Counted from the first letter of the stretch, positions 49,990-58,857 are shown. The stretch is DNA of 64,000 nucleotides from Candidatus Brevundimonas colombiensis (GCA_029202665.1 CP119326.1:2914001-2978000), one strand, 5' to 3'. The notes: generated from the sequence alone by a model not told the origin. A program made the numbers and translations.

Positions 49990-50092
49990 TCGGCGAGTAA
50001 GTAAGCGTTAGTTTTGATGAATCGTCGCGAAAGCAAGGTTTACGGAGTCGTTCGGGGAGGGATGGATTTTATCCGTTTCTTCACCACGACAC

Positions 50093-50107
50093 TTAAACGG
50101 ACCTTAG
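50093..50107 (+). promoter_or_regulatory. Candidate CtrA site upstream of sciP
   Basis: TTAA-ACGGACC-TTAG differs by one base from the CtrA box TTAA-N7-TTAA and lies 54 bases before the sciP ATG. In Caulobacter CtrA activates sciP, so a site here is expected. Confidence 0.5.
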
Positions 50108-50161
50108 TCGGGCCGCCCTATCGTCATGACACTACGGTGTTGGTGAAAGAGGCATAAGCCC

Positions 50162-50446
50162 ATGTTGCAAGAGCGACGCCTTAATAGCAAAGGCGAACAA
50201 TACGTGGTCGGACCGACTGGCACGCCCCTGACCCTGAACGACCTGCCGCCGTCCAATACGGACCGGTGGGTGATCCGCCGCAAGGCCGAGGTCGTCGCCG
50301 CCGTTCGCGGCGGTCTGCTCAGCCTCGACGACGCCCTGGCGAAGTATCGCCTGACGGCGGAAGAGTTTCTGGCCTGGCAGAAGGCGATCGACAAATGGGG
50401 CATGCAGGGTCTGCGCACGACGCGGATTCAAAGCTACCGCTCCTGA
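50162..50446 (+). CDS. sciP: SciP, CtrA-inhibiting DUF1153 protein
   Basis: A 94-residue protein. The core TGTPLTLNDLPP, TDRWVIRRKAEVVAAVRGGLLSLDDALAKYRLTAEEFLAWQ (about 33-73) is the near-invariant DUF1153 helix-turn-helix. SciP blocks CtrA-dependent transcription in newborn cells of Caulobacter, including flagellar genes. It sits directly after the hook operon and has its own candidate CtrA site and a strong terminator. Confidence 0.95.
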   Translation: MLQERRLNSKGEQYVVGPTGTPLTLNDLPPSNTDRWVIRRKAEVVAAVRGGLLSLDDALAKYRLTAEEFLAWQKAIDKWGMQGLRTTRIQSYRS

Positions 50447-50467
50447 GGGTTTCCCCGAAGACGTTGG

Positions 50468-50505
50468 GGGCCGCATCCGGCGACGGGTGCGGCCCTTTTC
50501 GTTTG
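50468..50505 (+). terminator. Strong Rho-independent terminator after sciP
   Basis: A 12-bp stem with one G-U pair (50468-50479 with 50484-50495), a GCGA tetraloop and a following TTTTCGTTT. It ends sciP before mnmA. Confidence 0.9.
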
Positions 50506-50537
50506 CGGGCCTCGAAATCGCGCCGGTTCCGCACTAA

Positions 50538-51746
50538 ATGGCCGCAATGACCCTGGTCGAAGACCTCTGCCCCGTTCCCGACATCGTCCGCACCGACATG
50601 GATGCGGCGGTCGAAAGCGCACGGGCGGCGGTGGGCCTGCCGGTCGGTTCGCGGGTGGTGGCGGCCATGTCGGGCGGCGTGGATTCCACCGTCGTCGCGG
50701 CCCTGCTGCACAAGGCCGGCTATGATGTGGTCGGCGTCACCCTTCAGCTTTACGATCATGGCGCGGCCTTGAAGAAAAAGGGCGCCTGCTGCGCGGGCCA
50801 GGACATTCATGACGCGCGCCTGGCCGCCGACATGATCGGCATCCCTCATTATGTTCTGGATTACGAAAGCCGGTTCAAGGACGCGGTGATCGACCAGTTC
50901 GCCGACTCCTATCTGAAGGGCCAGACGCCGGTCCCCTGCATCCGCTGCAATCAGACGGTCAAGTTCCGCGACCTTCTGGATGTCGCTCGCGATCTGGGCG
51001 CCGAAGCCATGGCGACGGGCCACTACGTCCGCCGCGCCGTCGCCGGCAACCGTTCGCAGATGCGCAAGGCGATCGATCATTCACGGGACCAGTCCTATTT
51101 CCTGTTCGCGACCACCCAGGACCAGCTCGACTACCTGCGCTTCCCCCTGGCCGATCTGGAGAAGCCCCAGGTGCGCGGCGTCGCCGCCGAGCTGGGGCTG
51201 AAGATCGCCGCCAAGCCGGACAGTCAGGACATCTGTTTCGTGCCTTCCGGCGACTACCGCACCCTGATCGACCGTCTGCGGCCGCAAGGGCGCGAAGCCG
51301 GTGAGATCGTTCATATGGACGGCCGCGTGCTGGGCCGGCACTCCGGCATCACCGACTACACCATCGGCCAACGTCGAGGTCTGAACGTCGCCGTGGGCGA
51401 ACCACTGTTCGTGACAAAACTCGAGCCCGAAACCCGCCGCGTCGTGGTCGGCCCGCGCGAAGCCCTGCTGACCGCGTCCTTGACCCTGGAAGAAACCAAT
51501 TGGCTGGGCGACGAGGCGACGATCCGCGAGGCCGCTGGGGCCGGCGCCCCCGTGTTGGCCCGCGTCCGCTCCACGCGCCAACCCTCGCCCGCGCGGCTGA
51601 CGCTGATCGATGGCGCGATTTCAGTCGTGTTCGATCAGGGCGAAGAAGGCGTCGCTCCGGGTCAGGCCTGCGCCCTCTATGATCCCGCCGATGCGGACCG
51701 GGTGCTGGGCGGCGGCTTCATCCGCGACACGATAGCAACGGCGTAA
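50538..51746 (+). CDS. mnmA: MnmA, tRNA 2-thiouridine(34) synthase
   Basis: A 402-residue enzyme that thiolates U34 of tRNA Lys, Glu and Gln. The PP-loop SGGVDS is at 45-50. Catalytic cysteines C137 (in PCIRCN) and C233 (DICFVPSG) are present. The C-terminal beta-barrel (DYTIGQRRGLNV onward) is intact. ATG 50538 or ATG 50547 could be the start. Confidence 0.96.
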   Translation: MAAMTLVEDLCPVPDIVRTDMDAAVESARAAVGLPVGSRVVAAMSGGVDSTVVAALLHKAGYDVVGVTLQLYDHGAALKKKGACCAGQDIHDARLAADMIGIPHYVLDYESRFKDAVIDQFADSYLKGQTPVPCIRCNQTVKFRDLLDVARDLGAEAMATGHYVRRAVAGNRSQMRKAIDHSRDQSYFLFATTQDQLDYLRFPLADLEKPQVRGVAAELGLKIAAKPDSQDICFVPSGDYRTLIDRLRPQGREAGEIVHMDGRVLGRHSGITDYTIGQRRGLNVAVGEPLFVTKLEPETRRVVVGPREALLTASLTLEETNWLGDEATIREAAGAGAPVLARVRSTRQPSPARLTLIDGAISVVFDQGEEGVAPGQACALYDPADADRVLGGGFIRDTIATA

Positions 51747-51934
51747 CACCGGTTACGTATCTGGGGGCCGGCCTCACTCGGGCAAATTGTGGAGATATGT
51801 TGGAGTTTGACAGGATTTTTTCAGGCGATCTATCTCCGCGCCGGACATCAAACCTGCATCTCAGTGTCGCGCGGCTGTGAACTGCATATCGCAAAGGCAG
51901 CGTAATCCCCGGCACGACCAAGCAGGGGATAAAA

Positions 51935-54268
51935 ATGCACAGTCAAAACAAACTGCGGCTCCAGCTGATGCTGGGGACCGCGCTTCTCGCCGCACCCGTT
52001 TCCGCCCTCGCCCAAACCGCGCCTGCGCCGACCGCTTCGACGCCCGTCGCCAATGCGCCGGTGGGCCTCGACGACATCGTCGTGACTGCCACCAAGCGCG
52101 AGACCAATCTTCAGGACACGCCGATCTCCATCTCGGTGATGAACTCCGAAGCGCTTCAGAACCGCCACGTCCAGAGCCTGATGGATCTGGCCGACGGCGC
52201 CGTGCCGTCGCTGCGCGTCGCCACCTTCGAGGCTCGTCAGTCCGCCCTGACGATCGGCATCCGGGGCATCGTGCCGAACGATGCCAACCAGCCCGCTCGT
52301 GAGCAGGGCGTCGGCGTCTATGTCGACGGCGTCTATCTGGCCCGCCAACACGGCCTGGCCTCTGCGCTTCTCGACATCGAACGCGTCGAAGTGCTGAAGG
52401 GTCCCCAAGGCACCCTGTTCGGCCGCAACACCGAAGGCGGCGCCCTGTCGCTGGTCACCAAGAAGCCCACGGGCGTCTTCGGCATGCGCGCCATCGCCGG
52501 CGTCGGCAATCTGGAATCCTACAACACCGAACTGCACGTCGACTTCCCGGCCCTGGGCGACTTCGCCTTCAAGGTCGACGGCGTGCTGCAGGTTCAAGGT
52601 CCGGTCACCGAGAACATCCTGCCGGGCGAGACGGGCTTCGGCCAATACGACCGTCGCGGCCTGCGCTTCCAGACGCGCTGGACGCCCAGCGAAAACTTCA
52701 CCGCAGACCTGGCCGCCGACATCGGCAAGGATAAGAACACTCCGTTCTACAGCCAACTGCTGAACTTCAACCCGAACGGCCTGCCCGTGGTGCCGTTCAC
52801 TTCGACTTCCGTAGCCAAAGACAACATCCGCGCCCTGTCGCCGCTGGTTCAGGTCGAAGGCTCCAAGCGTATGACGCAGGCCGACATCGGCGTGCCGCAA
52901 CAGTGGAGCGTCGACGACACGCGCGGCGTCGATCTTCACCTGTCCTATCGTCCGACCGATGCGCTGGAAATCCGTTCGATCACGGCCTATCGCGACCTGG
53001 ACGTCGAACAGTACGACAACATCGCCGGCGCCCACCGCCCGCCCGTGACGGGTCCGAACGGCAAGTTCAGCCGCTATTCGCTGGCCGGCTTCTGGCAGCA
53101 CCAGTTCAGCCAGGAATTGCAGGCGGTCGGTTCGCTGGGCGACAGCATCGACTACGTCGGCGGCGTCTTCTACTTCAAGGAAACGGTGTCCGACGACGCA
53201 GCGACCCCCTCGACGAACCAGTGGAACTCGGACGGCACCGGCTACACCATCCTGGACCCGACCCCGACCATCCGCGGCTCCCGCTCGCTGGACCGCGCCT
53301 CAACGGCCCATTCGGAATCGAAGGCCGTCTATGGTCAGGCGACCTGGACCCCGGCCAGCATGGATGCTCTGCATCTGACCGTCGGCGGCCGCTACACCTG
53401 GGACGAAAAGGACGGCAAGCTTGAGGTCGTGAACAACGCCGCGACCGACCTGACCTTCCGCTCCAAGGTCGATCGCTTCGACCCGCTGATCACCCTGGCC
53501 TACGACGTGACCGACAGCATCAACGTCTACGGCAAATACTCGACCGGCTACCGCGCCGGCGGCGCCTCCTCGCGCTCGCTGACGTACCGCTCGTTCAATC
53601 CGGAAGAGGTCAAGGCTTACGAACTGGGTCTGAAGAGCGACCTGTTCGACCGCCGCGTCCGCCTGAACGCCGCCGTGTATGCGATGGACCGTACGGACAG
53701 CCAGATCGACTTCAGCCTGGTCACTGTGATCGGCGCCTCTACTCGCAATACGCTCGAGACGATCAACGCTCCCGGCACCACCAAAATTCGCGGTGTGGAG
53801 TTGGAAGGTCAGTTCCGGGCCACCGACAACCTGACCCTGTCGGCGTCCTATGCCTACACGGACGCCAAGGTGCCCGACACCATCAACCCGTTTAACGGCA
53901 TCAGCCAACAGGTCTTCATCGCCTATACGCCTGAAAACGCCGCCAGCGTCGCCGCCGACTGGAACTCGCCGTTCATGGGCGCGACCTTGAAGGCCCACGT
54001 CGACGCCAACTACGCCGACGCCAACCACAGCTTCGAGCAGTTCGCTATCAAGAACGACTCGTCCTTCGTGGTGAACGCCCGCGTCGCGATCGCCGACATC
54101 ACCACCCGTGACGGCGGTCCGCTGCTGGAAGTGGCTCTGTGGTCGCGCAACCTGCTGGACGAAACCTACGTCTATCGTCGTGACCCCTCGAACCGCAGCA
54201 CCTTGGGCGACTACGGCAACTTCAACAATCCGCGCACCTTCGGCATCGAACTGCGCGCCTCCTACTAA
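51935..54268 (+). CDS. TonB-dependent outer membrane receptor
   Basis: A 777-residue receptor. Signal peptide (LRLQLMLGTALLAAPVSALAQ), a TonB-box-like segment (DDIVVTATKRE, about 48-58), a plug domain (IRGIVPNDAN, VGVYVDGVYL, ERVEVLKGPQGTLFGRNTEGGALSLVTKKP) and a 22-strand barrel with aromatic-ended strands. The C-terminus ELRASY ends in Tyr rather than the usual Phe. Ligand unknown. 188 bases upstream hold no clear operator other than TAAC-ACCG-GTTA at about 51745-51756. Confidence 0.94.
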   Translation: MHSQNKLRLQLMLGTALLAAPVSALAQTAPAPTASTPVANAPVGLDDIVVTATKRETNLQDTPISISVMNSEALQNRHVQSLMDLADGAVPSLRVATFEARQSALTIGIRGIVPNDANQPAREQGVGVYVDGVYLARQHGLASALLDIERVEVLKGPQGTLFGRNTEGGALSLVTKKPTGVFGMRAIAGVGNLESYNTELHVDFPALGDFAFKVDGVLQVQGPVTENILPGETGFGQYDRRGLRFQTRWTPSENFTADLAADIGKDKNTPFYSQLLNFNPNGLPVVPFTSTSVAKDNIRALSPLVQVEGSKRMTQADIGVPQQWSVDDTRGVDLHLSYRPTDALEIRSITAYRDLDVEQYDNIAGAHRPPVTGPNGKFSRYSLAGFWQHQFSQELQAVGSLGDSIDYVGGVFYFKETVSDDAATPSTNQWNSDGTGYTILDPTPTIRGSRSLDRASTAHSESKAVYGQATWTPASMDALHLTVGGRYTWDEKDGKLEVVNNAATDLTFRSKVDRFDPLITLAYDVTDSINVYGKYSTGYRAGGASSRSLTYRSFNPEEVKAYELGLKSDLFDRRVRLNAAVYAMDRTDSQIDFSLVTVIGASTRNTLETINAPGTTKIRGVELEGQFRATDNLTLSASYAYTDAKVPDTINPFNGISQQVFIAYTPENAASVAADWNSPFMGATLKAHVDANYADANHSFEQFAIKNDSSFVVNARVAIADITTRDGGPLLEVALWSRNLLDETYVYRRDPSNRSTLGDYGNFNNPRTFGIELRASY

Positions 54269-54292
54269 GCGTTCCTCCCGAACGACTACTGG

Positions 54293-54325
54293 CCCCCTTC
54301 CGCTCTGGCGGGAGGGGGTTTTTCT
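54293..54325 (+). terminator. Rho-independent terminator after TonB receptor
   Basis: CCCCCTTCCGC (54293-54303) pairs with GCGGGAGGGGG (54308-54318), one G-U pair, TCTG loop, followed by TTTTTCTT. Confidence 0.9.
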
Positions 54326-54431
54326 TCGTCTTCGTGAAGACTTTGCGACGACGCGATGAAACTTGTCCGGGTGCGTCCGGTTTCGCTGGATTTCGGCGCC
54401 GGCGCCGGTCATGGCGGCGACCGGAGGCGCC

Positions 54432-55121
54432 ATGAGCAGCTTGATCCTGATCGCCGATGACGACCGCGAAAGCGTCGAGAGGCTGGACGCGGCCCTGCGT
54501 CGCGACGGCCTGCGCACGGTTGTCGCCGACGACGGGGAACAGGCTCTGGACCTGCACGCGAGCCTGCGACCCGACCTCGTGCTGCTGGCCGTCGCCTTAC
54601 CCGGTCGGGACGGCTGGGATGTATTGGGCGAGTTGCGGCGGCGCGGCGACATCCCGGTGGTCATGATCGGGGCGGCGGATCAGCCGCATCATCGGCTGCA
54701 GGCGCTGCGCATCGGCGCCGACGACCATCTGGAGCGACTGACCGATCCGGTCGAGGTAACGGCCCGCGTTCAATCCATCCTGCGCCGCACGACCGGCGGC
54801 CGCAACGCCAAGGTGCTGCGCGTCGGGCCGCTGGAAGTCCAGCTTGAGAACTATATGGCGGCGGTGATGAGCGGGGGGGCGCGACGACGGCTGGATCTGA
54901 CCTTGACCGAGTTCCGCATCCTTGCCCACATGGCTCGCACTCCCCTGCGCGTCTTCAGCCGCAGCGAGATCATGCAGGCCTGTTTCGACAATCAGGCGGT
55001 TCTGGACCGCACCATCGACAGCCATGTCAGCCACCTGCGTCGCAAGCTGGAAAATGCAGACGCCGCCGGCCTGCTGACCAATGTGCGCGGCGTCGGCTAT
55101 CGCCTGGAGGGCGAGGCCTAA
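54432..55121 (+). CDS. OmpR-type response regulator lacking the phospho-acceptor Asp
   Basis: A 229-residue protein with a receiver-like domain (1 to about 120) and an OmpR/PhoB winged-helix domain (about 130-229: LTEFRILAHMARTPLRVFSRSEIM and RTIDSHVSHLRRKLENADAAG...VRGVGYRLE). The acidic pocket is kept (IADDD), but the phospho-Asp position is Ala (PDLVLLAVALPG, A53), the Thr/Ser of the switch is Gly (VVMIGAAD) and the conserved Lys is lost (HLERLTD). So it is likely a phosphorylation-independent regulator. GGAGG is 5 bases before ATG 54432, the preferred start. No kinase gene is adjacent. Confidence 0.9.
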   Translation: MSSLILIADDDRESVERLDAALRRDGLRTVVADDGEQALDLHASLRPDLVLLAVALPGRDGWDVLGELRRRGDIPVVMIGAADQPHHRLQALRIGADDHLERLTDPVEVTARVQSILRRTTGGRNAKVLRVGPLEVQLENYMAAVMSGGARRRLDLTLTEFRILAHMARTPLRVFSRSEIMQACFDNQAVLDRTIDSHVSHLRRKLENADAAGLLTNVRGVGYRLEGEA

Positions 55122-55132
55122 CGGTCCGCGCC

Positions 55133-55480
55133 TCACGCCGCCGCGAATACCCGCAACCGATGTCCATCCGGGTCGCCGGCGATGAAGCTGCGCCCGCTTC
55201 CCAGATCGTGGGGCGGCGTCAGTATGCGCGCGCCGCGATCCCACCAGTCGATATGGGCCTGATCGACCGCCGCCGCGCCATCCATCGGAAAGTCGACCTC
55301 GCAGACCGAACCCACTTCGCCGCTGCGTCGCATCAGTCCCAGCGCCCGACCCGAACCCAGTTTGAACAAGGCCCGGTCCGGCCGCGTCACCACCGGCCGG
55401 CAGCCCAGCAACCCGGCGTAGAATCGCGCGCTGACCTCCGTGTCGGCCACGGTCAGCAGAATATCCTCGATCTCGCCCAT
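55133..55480 (-). CDS. VOC (glyoxalase/bleomycin-resistance) family protein
   Basis: A 115-residue single-domain vicinal-oxygen-chelate protein: ILLTVADTEVSARFYAGLLG near the N-terminus and FIAGDPDGHRLRVF at the C-terminus are typical. Ligand and reaction cannot be read. It is followed closely on the same strand by the YafY-type regulator upstream (58 bases), a common pairing, so it may be its target. Confidence 0.88.
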   Translation of the reverse strand: MGEIEDILLTVADTEVSARFYAGLLGCRPVVTRPDRALFKLGSGRALGLMRRSGEVGSVCEVDFPMDGAAAVDQAHIDWWDRGARILTPPHDLGSGRSFIAGDPDGHRLRVFAAA

Positions 55481-55538
55481 CGGCCCTGTCTCTCCTCTCG
55501 AATGAAGACAGGCTAACCCCGACTGCTGCCAGTTTACG

Positions 55539-56237
55539 TCAGCAGTGCGCGCTCTGCGACCGTTCGTGCGTTTCCCTCCAACGCTTCATCAGGACCTGAC
55601 GCCGGGCGGGATAACGCGCCTCCATCACCTCGGCCTCGACGATCCGGTCTGTGCGGAAACTTCGGAAGTCGCCGCGAAGCTCGCACCAGGCGATCAGCAG
55701 CCGCACCCGGTCGAAAAAAGCCAGGGCGAAGGGCCACACCAGCCGTTCCGACGCCGTCCCCGCCTCGTCGCGATAACACAGCCTCAGCCGCCGCTCGGTG
55801 CGGATGGCCTTTCGCAACAGCCCCGGATCGACGGCGTCGACGGGAAAAGGCGCGCCCGGCACGACCAACAGGGCCGAAGTGTCCATCTCCTCGCGCAGAT
55901 CGGGCGGCACCACCGCCGAAATCCGCCCCAGCGCCGCCAGCGCGGCGTCCCGCATCCTCGGATCGGCCCGATCCGCCACCCAGCGCGAGCCCAGCACCAG
56001 GGCCTCGATCTCTTCAGGCGTGAACATCAACGGCGGCAGCATGAAGCCCGGCTTCAGCACATAGCCGACCCCCGCCTCGCCCTCGATGGTCGCCCCCTGC
56101 GCCTGCAGGCTGGCGATATCGCGATACAGGGTGCGCAGACTGACGCCCATCTCGTCCGCCAGCATCTGTCCGCTCACCGGCCGACGATGCCGTCGCAACA
56201 CGTTCAGCAGATCGAGCAGGCGTTCGGAGCGGGACAC
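55539..56237 (-). CDS. YafY-type WYL-domain transcriptional regulator
   Basis: A 232-residue protein with an N-terminal winged helix (SERLLDLLNVLRRHRRPVSGQMLADEMGVSLRTLYRDIASLQAQG, about 4-48) and a WYL-like domain (VDPGLLRKAIRTERRLRLCYRDE ... VWPFALAFFDRVRLLIAWCELRGDFRSFRTDRI). The start is GTG at 56235-56237, since no ATG fits. Such regulators often sense ligands or nucleic acid and control a neighbouring gene. Confidence 0.88.
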   Translation of the reverse strand: MSRSERLLDLLNVLRRHRRPVSGQMLADEMGVSLRTLYRDIASLQAQGATIEGEAGVGYVLKPGFMLPPLMFTPEEIEALVLGSRWVADRADPRMRDAALAALGRISAVVPPDLREEMDTSALLVVPGAPFPVDAVDPGLLRKAIRTERRLRLCYRDEAGTASERLVWPFALAFFDRVRLLIAWCELRGDFRSFRTDRIVEAEVMEARYPARRQVLMKRWRETHERSQSAHC

Positions 56238-56287
56238 CCGACGACCCTAGCAGATATCCTGCCGGAAACCGGCAGCATCCATTCCCC

Positions 56288-56776
56288 TCAGGCCGCTTCC
56301 TTGGGCATGACGTCGCCGACGGTGGGTCGGTTTTCGGCGCGGGTCAGTTTGATGTCGCGAGGCTTGACGATTTCGCCGCAGCAACCGCAGGCGATGCGCG
56401 GCGTCAGCGTATGGCCACAGGTCTTGTGGATCATGTCGATGCCGCTGTCGGTTTCGCCATAGACGTGTTTGGCGCCCCAGCCGTGCAGGGTTATCAAGAC
56501 GCCGTACAGATCCTTCCCCTTGGCGGTCAGCATATATTCGTTGCGCGGCGGGCGTTCGGAATAGAGACGCGGCTCCAAGACGCCGTGCTGGACCAGGCTC
56601 TTCAGCCGCGAGGCCAGGACGTTGCGCGCCACGCCAAGGTTTTCCTGCCACTGTTCGAAGCGGCTGACGCCGTTGAAGGCGTCACGGATGACCAGCAGAG
56701 TCCACGGATCGCCGATCACCTCCAGAGTGGCGGCGATGGAGCAGCTTTGGCGGCTATAGTCGGCGGTGCGTCCCAT
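56288..56776 (-). CDS. HxlR-family transcriptional regulator
   Basis: A 162-residue winged-helix MarR-like regulator. The HxlR signature CSIAATLEVIGDPWTLLVIRDAFNGVSRF (about 12-40) and LASRLKSLVQHGVLEPRLYSERPPRNEYMLTAKG are clear. The extra C-terminus contains Cys pairs (CGHTLTPRIACGCCGEI), a possible metal-binding tail unusual for the family. It diverges from the thioesterase gene, with an AGGGTT-N9-AACCCT inverted repeat between. Confidence 0.9.
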   Translation of the reverse strand: MGRTADYSRQSCSIAATLEVIGDPWTLLVIRDAFNGVSRFEQWQENLGVARNVLASRLKSLVQHGVLEPRLYSERPPRNEYMLTAKGKDLYGVLITLHGWGAKHVYGETDSGIDMIHKTCGHTLTPRIACGCCGEIVKPRDIKLTRAENRPTVGDVMPKEAA

Positions 56777-56810
56777 GGATGGAAAGTGACCCCACGTCAG
56801 CCATTTGGCA

Positions 56811-56831
56811 AGGGTTGCAAATCCAAACCCT
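56811..56831. promoter_or_regulatory. Candidate HxlR operator
   Basis: AGGGTT (56811-56816) and AACCCT (56826-56831) are inverted repeats 9 apart; TTTGG and CCAAA overlap with the same centre region. It lies between the divergent HxlR and thioesterase genes. Confidence 0.45.
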
Positions 56832-56895
56832 CTCAGTCAGTTTTGTTTAGCAACGGACGTGCGGCCTTTTGGGCTGCGGCCTTGTTCCTTCGACT

Positions 56896-56932
56896 GGCGG
56901 AAGCTCTCGCTTTGGGGCTTCCGCCGTTTTTT
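56896..56932 (+). terminator. Terminator-like hairpin in the thioesterase leader
   Basis: GGCGGAAGC (56896-56904) pairs perfectly with GCTTCCGCC (56917-56925), followed by GTTTTTT. It lies 22 bases before the thioesterase ATG with no gene ahead of it, so it may be an attenuator or may end a short transcript. Confidence 0.75.
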
Positions 56933-56953
56933 CGCCTGACGCAGGATCGCGCC

Positions 56954-57811
56954 ATGTCCGATATTGAATCCCCCGTGTCGCTCGACACCGCCCTCGCCTT
57001 TCAGCCCCTGTCGGACGGCGACCTGTCCGCGCCCGTGCCGGGGCATTTCTCAAATGGTCCTGCCGCTCTGCCGCCGGAAAAGGGCTTCCCGTTCGGCGGC
57101 CTGCTCGCAGCCCTTTGCGCCCGGTCGATGCGCCAGGGGCTGGGTCTGACCGCACCTCTGCGAACCCTGTCGGTGCAGTATCTGTCGGCGGCGACCTTCG
57201 CCGAGCAGGTGGCGTTCCGTCCCCGGTTGTTGCGCGGCGGCCGCAACGTGATCTATGCGGCGGTCGAGGCGGATCAGAATGGTCGCACGACCCATCACGC
57301 CACCGGGACCTATGGCCTGGACGCCCAGACGCCGGGGATGTCGCCGCTTCACAGCCCGCCCCCGCCGCTGGACCGCCTGAACCCCGAGGCGACCATTCAC
57401 GGGCCGATGGCCCCGCACTTCTCGCGCCACGTCGAATATCGGTTCGACGGCGGGCCCAATATTCTGGGCGGGAATGAAGGCAAGCCGGCGGTCGAGCGGA
57501 CGTGGATGCGGATGGCGGATCGCCGTCCGCTGGACGAGGTCGGGCTGTGCTATCTGCTTGACGCCCTGTATCCGCCCGCCTGGACGCTGTCGAAGACGCC
57601 TGCGCCGATGACGACGGTGGATTTGCGCATCGACATTTTGAACGATCCGACGCCCCAGAACGCGCCGGACGGCTGGGCGTTCTTCTCGTTCAGGATGCTG
57701 GACCTGGGTTCAGGCTGGACGGTGGACGAGGCGACGGCCTGGGGCGCGGACGGCGTTCCGCTGGCCCTGTCGCGACAGAGGCGCAAGCTGCTGCCGCAAC
57801 GCGGCGGCTGA
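56954..57811 (+). CDS. Acyl-CoA thioesterase, TesB-like double hotdog
   Basis: A 285-residue protein with two hotdog-fold halves, as in TesB-type thioesterases: FPFGGLLAALCARSM...LRTLSVQYLSAATFAE in the first and YLLDALYPPAWTL...TTVDLRIDI, then WAFFSFRML in the second. It would hydrolyse acyl-CoA; chain specificity is unknown. ATG 56954 is supported by the loss of similarity upstream. Possibly controlled by the divergent HxlR protein. Confidence 0.86.
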   Translation: MSDIESPVSLDTALAFQPLSDGDLSAPVPGHFSNGPAALPPEKGFPFGGLLAALCARSMRQGLGLTAPLRTLSVQYLSAATFAEQVAFRPRLLRGGRNVIYAAVEADQNGRTTHHATGTYGLDAQTPGMSPLHSPPPPLDRLNPEATIHGPMAPHFSRHVEYRFDGGPNILGGNEGKPAVERTWMRMADRRPLDEVGLCYLLDALYPPAWTLSKTPAPMTTVDLRIDILNDPTPQNAPDGWAFFSFRMLDLGSGWTVDEATAWGADGVPLALSRQRRKLLPQRGG

Positions 57812-57876
57812 GCGGATACGGGTCAGGCCTCGTTCATGATTATCGGCGACTATTCCGCATCTCCGGAGCCGTACCG

Positions 57877-58155
57877 ATGCGTCATCGAAATTCCCTGTTT
57901 CGCCTATCCCAAATCGTTTTGATCGCGACGGGGTGCCTGACGCTTCAGGGCTGTCTGGTCGGCTCCGTCGTGGGCGGGACCGCCGCCGTGGTCGGCGGCA
58001 CGGCAAAGGCCGCCGGCGCGGTCGTGGGGGCCGGCTTCGACGCCGTCACAACCTCGGACGAGGAAACCCGTCTCAGGCGCGAGCGGGAGCAACGCGACTA
58101 TGCGCGCGAACAACGCCGCTGCGACCAGCGCCAGCGTCAGGGCAAGTCGTGCTAG
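57877..58155 (+). CDS. Small lipoprotein of unknown function
   Basis: A 92-residue protein with a lipoprotein signal (LSQIVLIATGCLTLQGC, lipobox LQGC). A Gly/Ala/Val-rich stretch (VGSVVGGTAAVVGGTAKAAGAVVGAG) follows, then a charged Arg/Glu/Gln helix with two Cys near the end. No family recognised. It is 10 bases before the hydrolase gene and likely co-transcribed. Confidence 0.7.
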   Translation: MRHRNSLFRLSQIVLIATGCLTLQGCLVGSVVGGTAAVVGGTAKAAGAVVGAGFDAVTTSDEETRLRREREQRDYAREQRRCDQRQRQGKSC

Positions 58156-58164
58156 GGTGATCTC

Positions 58165-58857
58165 ATGACGCCCCTGGTCCTGATCCCCGGCCTGGCCTGC
58201 ACGGCCGAGATGTTCGCTCCTCAGGTCGCGGCGCTCAGCCCCGTAAGGCCGTTGACCGTGGCCTCGACGCTGGAGGGCGACAGCATGGCCCGGATGGCCG
58301 CCGCCATACTGCGTGACGCCCCGCCCCGCTTTGCATTGGGCGGCGTTTCGATGGGCGGCTACATCGCCTTGGAGATCATGCGACAGGCGCCGGAGCGCGT
58401 GGAGCGTCTGGCCTTGATGAGCACCACGGCCCGTCCCGATGCGCCCGAGCAGACAGCGCAGCGCCAGGCCCTGATCGCCCGCGCCGAGGACGGTCAGCTT
58501 GAGGCCATCATGCGCGAAATCGCGCCCCGCCTGCTGCATCCGCTGCACAAGGCCGATCAGAGCTTGATCGATATTCAGGTCCGCATGGGTCTGGACATCG
58601 GCGCCGCCGGTTTCGTGCGCCAGCAAAGGGCGATCATCGGTCGGGCCGATTCACGCCCCGACCTGCCCGGCATCCGCGTTCCGACGCTGGTTCTAGTCGG
58701 CGACCGCGATCCCCTGACCCCGCCGATCCGCGCGCGCGAAATGGCCGACGCCCTGCCCGACGCCCATCTGGTCATCGTCCCCGACTGCGGCCACGCCTCG
58801 ACGCTGGAACAGCCGGACGCCGTCAATGCGGCCCTGCTGTACTGGCTGGACGCCTAA
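58165..58857 (+). CDS. Alpha/beta hydrolase
   Basis: A 230-residue alpha/beta-hydrolase. The nucleophile elbow GVSMGG (about 59-64), the acid in LVGDRDPLTPP and the catalytic His in DCGHASTLEQP are all present. Substrate cannot be read. The 3' end overlaps the stop of queD by 4 bases on the other strand. Confidence 0.9.
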   Translation: MTPLVLIPGLACTAEMFAPQVAALSPVRPLTVASTLEGDSMARMAAAILRDAPPRFALGGVSMGGYIALEIMRQAPERVERLALMSTTARPDAPEQTAQRQALIARAEDGQLEAIMREIAPRLLHPLHKADQSLIDIQVRMGLDIGAAGFVRQQRAIIGRADSRPDLPGIRVPTLVLVGDRDPLTPPIRAREMADALPDAHLVIVPDCGHASTLEQPDAVNAALLYWLDA

